20,728 nucleotides of DNA from Alphaproteobacteria bacterium (GTDB lineage Bacteria > Pseudomonadota > Alphaproteobacteria > UBA8366), in the NCBI GenBank assembly GCA_029861675.1, contig JAOTYV010000051.1:1-20728 (forward strand), written 5' to 3'. Below, in pieces: positions 14,931 through 20,728 of the stretch. Each line of letters opens with the position of its first letter. Within the stretch, counting starts at the first letter, position 1. A program made the position numbers and the translations under genes. The notes below the pieces were generated by a model, which was not told the DNA's origin, did no database searches, and worked only from the letters and a program-made list of their open reading frames with translations.

Positions 14931-15201
14931 AGACGCAATTCCCTTTGTTTGTTCGCCGAACCTGGATTTCATCGATTCGATCATGCAGGGTTCGGACGCA
15001 GACGTCCTGCATGTCGAATGGACTGCCGACACCAGTCCAATCGGGATACACGATTTCGAACAATGCTGTTTGCCCGCCCCGGCTACAAGATGACAGGCAT
15101 CGACGGGAATACACGGTGGCATATGCACGTTCGACCGACACGGTTTTACCGTGTATTCGTCAGGGATCAAATCGGGTGATGAGCAGCCCGCGCGATGCTC
15201 T
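14931..15201. other. Long non-coding leader upstream of the carboxyltransferase, with several inverted repeats
   Basis: No gene is supported here. CATGCAGG at 14982-14989 pairs with CCTGCATG at 15006-15013. TGGACTG at 15019-15025 pairs with CAGTCCA at 15033-15039. GAATACACGGT at 15107-15117 pairs with ACCGTGTATTC at 15148-15158 (11 perfect pairs), and a further ACACGGT sits between the arms at 15138-15144. The first two could fold in the 5' leader of the carboxyltransferase mRNA. The ACACGGT set looks like operator half-sites. No match to a known riboswitch is recognised. Confidence 0.5.
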
Positions 15202-15306
15202 TAGACCATTTCCTGTTCAAATTGACTCAGGTGAAATGGTCTCTCTCTTTGCTGTTACGCAAATACGTCGTCGCGAACCGTTTCGGTTCGCTCGGGATTT
15301 ACTCTA
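15202..15306 (-). repeat. 105-bp dispersed repeat, copy 2
   Basis: The second copy of the element at 8768-8872, in the same orientation. The inverted arms AGACCATTTC (15203-15212) and GAAATGGTCT (15233-15242) are perfect here, as is the 8-bp GCGAACCG/CGGTTCGC hairpin (15273-15291). Its minus-strand beginning coincides with the TAG stop codon (15304-15306) of the GT-C-like gene. The top strand outside both ends shows no similarity to the flanks of copy 1. Confidence 0.9.
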
Positions 15307-16977
15307 GGAAGGGATGCTGCGCCGAATGCAGTCCGGTGCGATGGGGACGATGCGAAAACGTCCGATTACCTGCGTTTCCGGGACCTTCGGGTCCAGACAA
15401 GCGCGGAGCACCGCAAAGTCCTGCCATTTGGATCCCATCCAGGTTCTATCGCCGTCCAGGATCACGTACCGGACATCGTGGCGAACGAACGACCGCGCCA
15501 ACTCAGCTTCGAACACCGCCCGCGCGGGCGATGCGGTCAACGGTATGGCCAAGCCCTCGTGGAACCACAGGCTGGGTGACACGGACGGTCTTCCCAAGGC
15601 GCCGTACAAAACCGCGGCGTCGCCGACCAGCATGAAATTGCCCGGCCGCGCGGAAATCGCCTCGATCAGCGCCTTGTAATTCTCCGGCTTCCGCTCGTTT
15701 CCATAAAAATCGAGCCAGCGCGGCGTGATCCATTGCAATCCGGCAAGCCGCGGATGAATCGTCTCGGCGGGAACCGACGTGGACAGATCCGTATCGTGAA
15801 ATTCGTTCATCAGGCGCTTCGAGATGGGCAGCACCGAATACAGCGCCGCGAGCGCGCTCAGGGTCAGGAGCAGCGCGCGAAACGAATAGAGATTTTGCGT
15901 CGATTCCGGAAACTTCGCCCGGCGTTTCTTTGAGAGCAAATAATAGCAAAGGGCGACTTCGGCCGGATAGTAGGCCAGCGCGATAATCGGGGCATTCATC
16001 GTAATCGCGGCGAGCGACGCCGACAGTATAAGCAGACCAATCGTTACCGCGGCCACCGGCATGACCACGAGGCCGCGGGCACCATTTATGCCCATCCGGA
16101 GTGCCAGGTGCAGGCCGATAAGAATGGGCAGCGCGCTGGCGACGGACAGACTCCACACGACAAGCAATCGTGTTGTCGTAACGGTCGCCCGCGCGGACGC
16201 CTGCGCCAGCGGCATCTCGAAATGCCAAAAGAAGTACTTCTCGAAACCGCTGGTCAAATAAATCGTAAGGAGAAGAGCCGACAGCGCCAATGCGCTCCCC
16301 GCCAATGCCGCGATGAAGGCGTGGCGGTAGTGGTCGGGACGGCGCATCAGCATATAGATCGCGACGGCGATAATGAACACGATCGCCGGCCCGGACGGAA
16401 TTTGCTTCGAATGAAAGGCGAGCACGCCGACAAATGGCATGAGAAACCAGGCGACCGCCCGGGACACCGGCGATTCGGCCAGCGCACCCCACAAAAAGAG
16501 GCCCAGGGTGACAAAGGTTAGAATCATCGCGTGCTGATCCATGTACGGCGTGCCGATTGGCGGGTACATGAAAAATGACGACACAACCGCGAAATAGAAT
16601 GCCAAGATGTTCCAGTGAAACAGTCTATTGAACAACGCGTAGACAAAAATCGCGTAAAGGACGTTGGTAACCGCGGCGTGCAGAACGTAACTCGTCCAAC
16701 TTACATCCAAAAGTTTGAACCACGCCGCCTGCAACAGGATCGGCACGGTTCCGGAAGGCGTATTGAAGTCCACCCACGGGACCTGCCCTGACAAAACCCG
16801 CCAACCGCCGTCGAAGATAATCGACTGATCCAACGGCATGATCCCGACACTGCCGGTCCAAAACGTAAAGGCGGCGGCGACCACAGCGATCGCAGACACC
16901 TGCACGACGTGCTGGACACGCTGCCGGAGGCGCCGAAGGTCGGGCCTGAATCCAATCGATGAATTAATATGTGCCAT
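15304..16977 (-). CDS. Polytopic membrane protein, GT-C glycosyltransferase-like
   Basis: 557 residues. A basic N-terminus is followed by about ten hydrophobic helices (first near 24-46) and a soluble tail of about 160 residues after residue 390. The first periplasmic loop has D50, then FDGGWRVLSGQVPWVDFNTPSG (55-76), which matches the 'D...G...G..P..DF' pattern of GT-C enzymes such as the GT39/GT83 type that use polyprenyl-phosphate sugars. The likely role is transfer of a sugar to a lipid or protein outside the inner membrane; acceptor unknown. The 3' end coincides with the start of the 105-bp repeat. The ATG at 16977 has no Shine-Dalgarno, and a 14-bp palindrome lies 11 bp upstream. Confidence 0.8.
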   Translation of the reverse strand: MAHINSSIGFRPDLRRLRQRVQHVVQVSAIAVVAAAFTFWTGSVGIMPLDQSIIFDGGWRVLSGQVPWVDFNTPSGTVPILLQAAWFKLLDVSWTSYVLHAAVTNVLYAIFVYALFNRLFHWNILAFYFAVVSSFFMYPPIGTPYMDQHAMILTFVTLGLFLWGALAESPVSRAVAWFLMPFVGVLAFHSKQIPSGPAIVFIIAVAIYMLMRRPDHYRHAFIAALAGSALALSALLLTIYLTSGFEKYFFWHFEMPLAQASARATVTTTRLLVVWSLSVASALPILIGLHLALRMGINGARGLVVMPVAAVTIGLLILSASLAAITMNAPIIALAYYPAEVALCYYLLSKKRRAKFPESTQNLYSFRALLLTLSALAALYSVLPISKRLMNEFHDTDLSTSVPAETIHPRLAGLQWITPRWLDFYGNERKPENYKALIEAISARPGNFMLVGDAAVLYGALGRPSVSPSLWFHEGLAIPLTASPARAVFEAELARSFVRHDVRYVILDGDRTWMGSKWQDFAVLRACLDPKVPETQVIGRFRIVPIAPDCIRRSIPS

Positions 16978-16988
16978 ACAGTGACATT

Positions 16989-17002
16989 GCGTACTTGTAC
17001 GC
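16989..17002. promoter_or_regulatory. 14-bp palindrome just upstream of the GT-C-like gene
   Basis: GCGTAC-TT-GTACGC is a perfect 6+6 inverted repeat with a 2-bp centre, 11 bp before the ATG of the minus-strand gene. The position suits a repressor site over the promoter or start of transcription. No known regulator is assigned. The rest of 16978-17266 is AT-rich, contains two direct ATTAACG copies in 17046-17072, and has no convincing gene. Confidence 0.4.
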
Positions 17003-17266
17003 AGGATTGCGCGCGCGAGTATCGCGGAAAGCCGCTTACTAAGTCATTAACGTCATTGATATTATTAACGAATTAGAGCGTGCTGAATTGGGCCGTTTAC
17101 CGCACTCCCATACCCCCCGTTTCGCCACGCCGCAAAATGCGGTGACCCGAGCTCGCACGAAATTAGTGCGTGTTATCAATACTTTCTGAAGACGGCTGCG
17201 CCGCCCCGTGGTTGGCAGCACACTTCGAAACCCATCCCAGCCAAGGCGCTGTCAATATTCCGTGTC

Positions 17267-18439
17267 TTAGGGAAGCCGGAACCGTTCCACGATTTCCTCG
17301 TTGATGTCGATGCCCAATCCCGGCTTTTCCTCCAGGACGATGTGGCTGTCCTTGAATTCCTTGATCGGCATCTGGCAGAGCTCCCAGCGAAGGGGATTTT
17401 TCTGGGTCTTGCTCCAGTCGCTCTGCATGTACTCATAGATCAGGAAATTCGGCGCATAGGTCGCGAGATGCAGCGATACGGTCATGATAATGTTCGACGA
17501 ACTGCCGTTATGCGGGGCGTAGGCGACACGAAACGCATCGGCCATATCGGCGATCTTGCGCGATTCGGTGATGCCCGCAGAGCGCGCGGCATCGTGCTGC
17601 ACGATATCGATGGCATCCTTCTTAAAGAACCGCGCGAAGCTGTATTTGTTGAAATCCGCCTCGCCCGTGGCGATCCGGATGCTGAGCTTATCGCGCAGAT
17701 AGGCATAGCCGTCGATATCGTCCGGCGCCAGCGGTTCCTCGTACCAGTAAATCCCAAGCGCTTCCAAGGCCTTGCCGACCTCTAACGCGGTCTTCAGGTC
17801 GCCGCTGTAGCCGCAATTGACGTCCGACATGAGGGTAATATCGTCGCCCGCATGGGCGCGGATTTGTTCGACGAGCTTAATCTCTTCGCGCCAGTTCATC
17901 GGATCCTTGCCGATCTTGAACTTCATCGCGTTGAAACCGTTCTCCTTATGCTTGTCGATTTCATCGCGCAAAATTTCGATACTGCGCAATCGCAATGACG
18001 ACGCATAGCACCAGATGCGGGGATTGGTCCGCCCGCCGAGCAGACGCCAAACCGGCACCCCCAGCGATTTGCCGAAGATGTCCCACAACGCGGTATCGAT
18101 GCCGGCCATCGCTTCCTGGTAGAATCCTTTGACGTGGCCACGATTCATCATGATCGACCACATCAAATCCCAGATGCTTTCAATATCGCGCGGGTCGAGG
18201 CCGATGAGCGCCGGTTTGATGTAATGAACGATGTCGCGCAAGGCGGTGCCGGACAGGCGCGTCATACATTCGCCGACGCCGGTGATACCGTCATCGGTGG
18301 TAATGCGAACCATGGTGGTGCGGTATTCCTTGAAGACCACACTCTCCACCTCCGCCGCCCGCGGCATGCTGATCGGCGCGACGATTTTTTCTTCCATGGG
18401 GACAACAAGGGCAATGGCCTCGATATCCGCAATTTTCAT
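17267..18439 (-). CDS. Mandelate racemase/muconate lactonizing enzyme family protein (acid-sugar dehydratase-like)
   Basis: 390 residues of the enolase superfamily. The N-terminal capping domain runs to about 125. The barrel carries the K-x-K motif (Lys173, Lys175), metal ligands Asp206 (SDVNCGY), Glu234 (YEEP) and Glu260 (ATGEADFNKY), and an Asp283-His310 dyad (DIVQHDAARSAGITE, YAPHN). This set defines the mandelate racemase subgroup, which removes a proton alpha to a carboxylate; most members are acid-sugar dehydratases. The sugar acid is not predictable here. GGAGA lies six bases before the ATG at 18439; an upstream in-frame ATG at 18472 lacks this. An intrinsic terminator just upstream separates it from the MarR-like gene, so it has its own promoter. 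No sugar-acid transporter or aldolase partner is adjacent. Confidence 0.94.
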   Translation of the reverse strand: MKIADIEAIALVVPMEEKIVAPISMPRAAEVESVVFKEYRTTMVRITTDDGITGVGECMTRLSGTALRDIVHYIKPALIGLDPRDIESIWDLMWSIMMNRGHVKGFYQEAMAGIDTALWDIFGKSLGVPVWRLLGGRTNPRIWCYASSLRLRSIEILRDEIDKHKENGFNAMKFKIGKDPMNWREEIKLVEQIRAHAGDDITLMSDVNCGYSGDLKTALEVGKALEALGIYWYEEPLAPDDIDGYAYLRDKLSIRIATGEADFNKYSFARFFKKDAIDIVQHDAARSAGITESRKIADMADAFRVAYAPHNGSSSNIIMTVSLHLATYAPNFLIYEYMQSDWSKTQKNPLRWELCQMPIKEFKDSHIVLEEKPGLGIDINEEIVERFRLP

Positions 18440-18527
18440 TGGTTTTCTCCCAAAGCTACGCCAAATTGACAATCACGCCAGCCCACCGCCGGATTCTTCC
18501 GGCTCAATCCATGATCCGGATTCATCG

Positions 18528-18549
18528 AAAAAGCCGCCCCGCGGGCGGC
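18528..18549 (-). terminator. Rho-independent terminator of the MarR-like gene
   Basis: On the minus strand a GCCGCCC-GCG-GGGCGGC hairpin (18549-18533) is followed by TTTTT (18532-18528). It lies about 60 bp past the stop codon at 18609 and before the dehydratase start. Confidence 0.85.
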
Positions 18550-18608
18550 TTCATCTTATCTCGTTCGATTAATCGGTGTCGATGGCCGCACGGCATGGCC
18601 ACAGCGGG

Positions 18609-19019
18609 CTACGGATTGTCCGGCGATGGTCCGAGTTGATCGATCGTCCGGTTGGTCATCCGCACCTGTCCGACCGCATCATCAAAAAAGCCGTCCATTC
18701 GCTCGCGCATTTGCGGCGACAGGCTCAACAGTTTTGATCGCGCATCCTCAGGATTGTCTGTTTCTACCAGGATGCCCCGCTGCAGGGCCAAATCGATGTA
18801 TTTACCGGCGGTATGGGCGCTCTTAACCGCGGTCATGAATCGCAATGCATCCGTCTTGCGCACCGGTTCGGGCTCATTCCAAATATTAGTTAGCAAATCC
18901 CAATAAGCGGCTGAATAAAATTCTTTATCATCGCCAAATAATTTAAGCCAAAACAGACCGATACTATGAGTCATCTTTAGGTACTGCTTGCGTTGCTGAT
19001 TATTATATTTCAAATCCAT
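18609..19019 (-). CDS. MarR-like winged-helix DNA-binding protein
   Basis: 136 residues. The N-terminal half is helical (YLKMTHSIGLFWLKLFGDD). The C-terminal half reads like the MarR recognition helix and wing: RKTDALRFMTAVKSAHTAGK (a helix pair), YIDLALQRGILVET, then N-PEDARSKLLSLSPQMRERMD, which parallels the 'dp-DgR-k-v-LT-.G' wing of MarR proteins. It probably binds DNA as a dimer; ligand unknown. The ATG at 19019 has AGGAG eight bases upstream, while the frame open to 19094 has none. A TATGAT -10 candidate lies at 19056-19051. It is transcribed divergently from the secreted His-rich protein and could control it. Family assignment is by pattern only. Confidence 0.7.
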   Translation of the reverse strand: MDLKYNNQQRKQYLKMTHSIGLFWLKLFGDDKEFYSAAYWDLLTNIWNEPEPVRKTDALRFMTAVKSAHTAGKYIDLALQRGILVETDNPEDARSKLLSLSPQMRERMDGFFDDAVGQVRMTNRTIDQLGPSPDNP

Positions 19020-19176
19020 TCCAATACTCCTAGAGGCACGCGCGGAACGCATCATACTCGAATACTTGTCCTTTGTATTCAATTTTACACGCAAGAATTC
19101 ACTCAGCGTTTACAAATCCGAGAATCCATCACCGCACTCAACGATTCCACCCCGATTATCCCGCATATTTAAAGGG

Positions 19177-19199
19177 TTACAAGTTTACAAAATGTTACA
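19177..19199 (+). promoter_or_regulatory. Cluster of TTACA boxes upstream of the promoter
   Basis: TTACA occurs at 19177-19181, 19185-19189 and 19195-19199, with two more at 19085-19089 and 19110-19114. The close set lies about 55-78 bp before the expected transcription start, where an activator would sit. The whole of 19020-19359 is non-coding and strikingly AT-rich compared with the rest of the window. I find no further gene in it. Confidence 0.35.
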
Positions 19200-19218
19200 T
19201 TCAGAAATATGGTATATT

Positions 19219-19247
19219 TTGACATCATATTTAACATTATTTATACA
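19219..19247 (+). promoter_or_regulatory. Near-consensus sigma70 promoter
   Basis: TTGACA at 19219-19224, a 17-bp spacer, and TATACA at 19242-19247. This would start transcription near 19254 and give a leader of about 105 nt before the ATG at 19360. It is the best-matching promoter seen in the window. Confidence 0.7.
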
Positions 19248-19359
19248 TATATAAATATGCCTGTACGAATATCTTCAAGTCGGCAATTCAACGGAGAGGC
19301 ACGGCACAGGCGCAAGACAAGAGTTCACACGAGACGGACTGCAAAAAGGGAGAAGACCA

Positions 19360-19737
19360 ATGAGGAAGCTTACCATGCGAGCCCGAAAGTCCTTAATCGT
19401 CGCCGCCAGTGCTCTGGGCATCGTCCTCGGGATCGGCGGGCTGAGCACACCGGCCGCCGCGGATAGTTATCGCGTCCTGGCCGGGTTTAACGGCTATCAC
19501 GTCTTCCACCGGCCCTATTACGGCCATCGGGCGCGCGGCCATTATCAACGCCGGCATTTCCGGCGGCATCACCGGGGCTGGGGCGGCTACCATCGCGGCT
19601 GGAGCCGCCGCGCACACCGCGTCCGCCGCCATTCCGGACATCATTGGTACACCCGCGGCATTGGCCGACACTCCGACCGCGCCGTGGTGCGGCAGAACCG
19701 GTCGCCGCGACAGGGCCGCAACCGAGGACATCGTTAA
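19360..19737 (+). CDS. Secreted His/Arg/Gly-rich small protein
   Basis: 125 residues. The signal peptide has a basic start (MRKLTMRARK), a hydrophobic core (11-28) and a P-A-A-A/D site after Ala34. The mature ~91 residues are dominated by His, Arg, Gly and Tyr (for example GHYQRRHFRRHHRGWGGYH) with no predicted fold. Such tails may bind metals or nucleic acid or sit at the cell surface; function is not known. GGGAGA lies seven bases before the ATG, and a strong sigma70 promoter lies about 105 bp upstream. A second ATG five codons later is a less likely start. The composition makes homology hard to judge. Confidence 0.75.
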   Translation: MRKLTMRARKSLIVAASALGIVLGIGGLSTPAAADSYRVLAGFNGYHVFHRPYYGHRARGHYQRRHFRRHHRGWGGYHRGWSRRAHRVRRHSGHHWYTRGIGRHSDRAVVRQNRSPRQGRNRGHR

Positions 19738-19915
19738 GAAGGGGGCCACCACCCTGGGGCGGGCCGAGCGCGATCACACTTTCCGCACTGACCCGCCCCA
19801 CCGACGAAGATCAATAAACGTATTCGAACTATCAGGGTCCAGAACCACAAAAACTCGGCGCGGGGCCGATCAAGAACACAGAGGCGTCGCCCGGGTCCGG
19901 ATAAGGGGAAAGAAC

Positions 19916-20383
19916 ATGAACATCCGTAAAATCGCCATCGTATCGCTTCTCGCCGTCTCGCTCGGCGCCTGTCAAACCACGGGCCAGCGGCAAACCGGCG
20001 GTGCGCTAATCGGCGCGGGGCTGGGCGGGCTGCTCGGCTCCCAATTCGGCAGCGGGTCCGGCAAACTCGCCGCAACCGCGCTCGGGGCGGTCGGCGGGCT
20101 GCTGCTCGGCAGCGAGATCGGCCGGTCGATGGATCAAGCCGACCGGGCCCACTATCGGAACGCCGCCTCAAAGGCGCAATCGGCGCCGATTGGCGAGACA
20201 ATCACCTGGAGCAATCCGAAAAGCGGCAATTCGGGCACCGTGACCCCGACGCGCGAGGGCATGCATACCGGAACCGGCGCCTATTGCCGTGAGTATCAGC
20301 AACAAATCATCGTCGGCGGCCGCACCGAAAGCGGTTATGGGCAGGCATGCCGCCAGCCCGACGGCAGTTGGAAAGTCAGCTAG
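19916..20383 (+). CDS. Glycine-zipper outer-membrane lipoprotein, 17 kDa surface antigen family
   Basis: 155 residues. The lipoprotein signal peptide ends in the lipobox L-G-A-C with Cys19. A glycine zipper follows at 28-70 (GALIGAGLGGLLGSQFG, then LGAVGGLLLGSEIGRSMD) that forms two membrane-crossing segments. The C-terminal domain has ITWSNPKSGNSGTVTP, then a Cys in YCREYQQQIIVGG and GYGQACRQPDGSWK at the end, the signature of the Rickettsia 17 kDa antigen family. These proteins are thought to support the cell envelope. AAGGGGAA precedes the ATG at 19916, and a strong terminator follows the stop codon. It lies 178 bp after the His-rich gene; whether they share a transcript is open. Confidence 0.93.
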   Translation: MNIRKIAIVSLLAVSLGACQTTGQRQTGGALIGAGLGGLLGSQFGSGSGKLAATALGAVGGLLLGSEIGRSMDQADRAHYRNAASKAQSAPIGETITWSNPKSGNSGTVTPTREGMHTGTGAYCREYQQQIIVGGRTESGYGQACRQPDGSWKVS

Positions 20384-20413
20384 CGGACCGACCCCCGATC
20401 GGTCCGGACCCTC

Positions 20414-20442
20414 GGCGGGGCTTCGGCCCCGCCTTTTTTTTT
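20414..20442 (+). terminator. Rho-independent terminator after the 17 kDa lipoprotein gene
   Basis: GGCGGGGC (20414-20421), TTCG loop, GCCCCGCC (20426-20433), then nine T (20434-20442). A textbook plus-strand terminator. Confidence 0.95.
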
Positions 20443-20507
20443 GCCCAGGCTTTCGCGGTGACCGCCGCCGGGTATACTTCCTGGAAACGACAACCAGGGA
20501 AACACCG

Positions 20508-20728
20508 ATGGCCGATCTCGGACCCAATGAAGCACTCATTGGCCAATCCGGTTCACGCGCGCGCCTGACGACGCCGGCGCTATTGATCGATCTCGACGCG
20601 CTCGAACGGAACATCAAGGCGATGGCGGCCTATTGCGGCGAACACGGCGTCGCCCTGCGGCCCCATGCGAAAACCCACAAATCGGTACAGATCGCGCAAC
20701 TGCAAGTGAATGCGGGCGCCCTCGGTGT
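20508..20728 (+). CDS. D-threonine aldolase/D-serine dehydratase-like PLP enzyme, N-terminal part, cut by window edge
   Basis: 73 codons are visible. They show LTTPALLIDLDALERNI (20-36) and ALRPHAKTHKSVQIA (49-63), the start of the alanine-racemase-type barrel of the DSD1/low-specificity D-threonine aldolase family. Lys55 in RPHAKTHK is the expected PLP-binding lysine. AGGGA lies eight bases before the ATG, and TATACT at 20473-20478 is a candidate -10 box behind the preceding terminator. Which of the two activities applies cannot be decided from this fragment. Confidence 0.88.
   Translation, partial: MADLGPNEALIGQSGSRARLTTPALLIDLDALERNIKAMAAYCGEHGVALRPHAKTHKSVQIAQLQVNAGALG

Noticed and set aside
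14079..15179. 366-codon plus-strand frame opposite the carboxyltransferase and its leader
   Set aside because: Antisense shadow, His/Arg/Ala-rich, no recognisable motif.
17039..17221. Possible 60-residue minus-strand gene in the gap before the dehydratase end
   Set aside because: No ribosome site, no domain or membrane pattern, and atypical composition.
19066..19254. 62-codon plus-strand frame in the AT-rich island
   Set aside because: It overlaps the promoter and TTACA boxes and lacks a ribosome site; AT-rich chance frame.
1..20728. CRISPR arrays, tRNA/rRNA genes, transposases, toxin-antitoxin or phage defence genes
   Set aside because: Searched by eye on both strands; no regularly spaced repeats, no cloverleaf-like stretch, and no matching protein found.

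Overview
The window looks like a piece of a GC-rich alphaproteobacterial chromosome. The order is inferred, not proven; Rhodospirillales-like is my best guess. Supporting signs are the high GC, a Rickettsia-type 17 kDa glycine-zipper lipoprotein, hairpin repeats of the CTTCGACAAGCTCAG kind, and a dense set of acyl-CoA enzymes. I see no rRNA, tRNA, CRISPR array, transposase or phage gene.

Left part (1-10555) is a catabolic region built around CoA thioesters. It holds the start of an NDP-forming acyl-CoA ligase (-), an exported YqgE/AlgH-like protein (+) tail to tail with a YcxB-like membrane protein (-), and acyl-CoA dehydrogenase 1 (-) divergent from a PECR-like enoyl-CoA reductase of the SDR superfamily (+). 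A MaoC-like hotdog protein (-) sits between hairpin repeats, followed by acyl-CoA dehydrogenase 2 (-) divergent from dehydrogenase 3 (+). Next comes a RidA gene whose stop overlaps the start of a 48-residue membrane protein. An isoaspartyl peptidase/asparaginase and a crotonase form a two-gene operon. Ligase, dehydrogenases, hydratase-like proteins and reductase are what activation and beta-oxidation-type handling of an unusual carboxylic acid would need. The substrate cannot be read from the sequence.

Middle part (10556-16977) has a DHA2-type drug/solute exporter followed at 32 bp by an unrecognised 347-residue protein (+). These face a stand-alone acyl-CoA carboxylase carboxyltransferase (-) with a long, hairpin-rich leader and a GT-C-like polytopic membrane protein (-).

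Right part (16978-20728) has a mandelate-racemase-type acid-sugar dehydratase (-). An intrinsic terminator separates it from a MarR-like winged-helix gene (-). An AT-rich island with a near-consensus sigma70 promoter drives a secreted His/Arg/Gly-rich protein (+). Then come the 17 kDa-antigen lipoprotein (+), a strong terminator and the start of a D-threonine aldolase/D-serine dehydratase-like gene (+).

The most distinctive non-coding feature is a 105-bp repeat in two copies (8768-8872 and 15202-15306). In both copies it begins exactly at the TAG stop codon of a minus-strand gene. I found no clear new defence or mobile system. The best leads are this stop-codon-supplying repeat, the RidA-coupled small protein, and several CoA enzymes with altered active-site residues.
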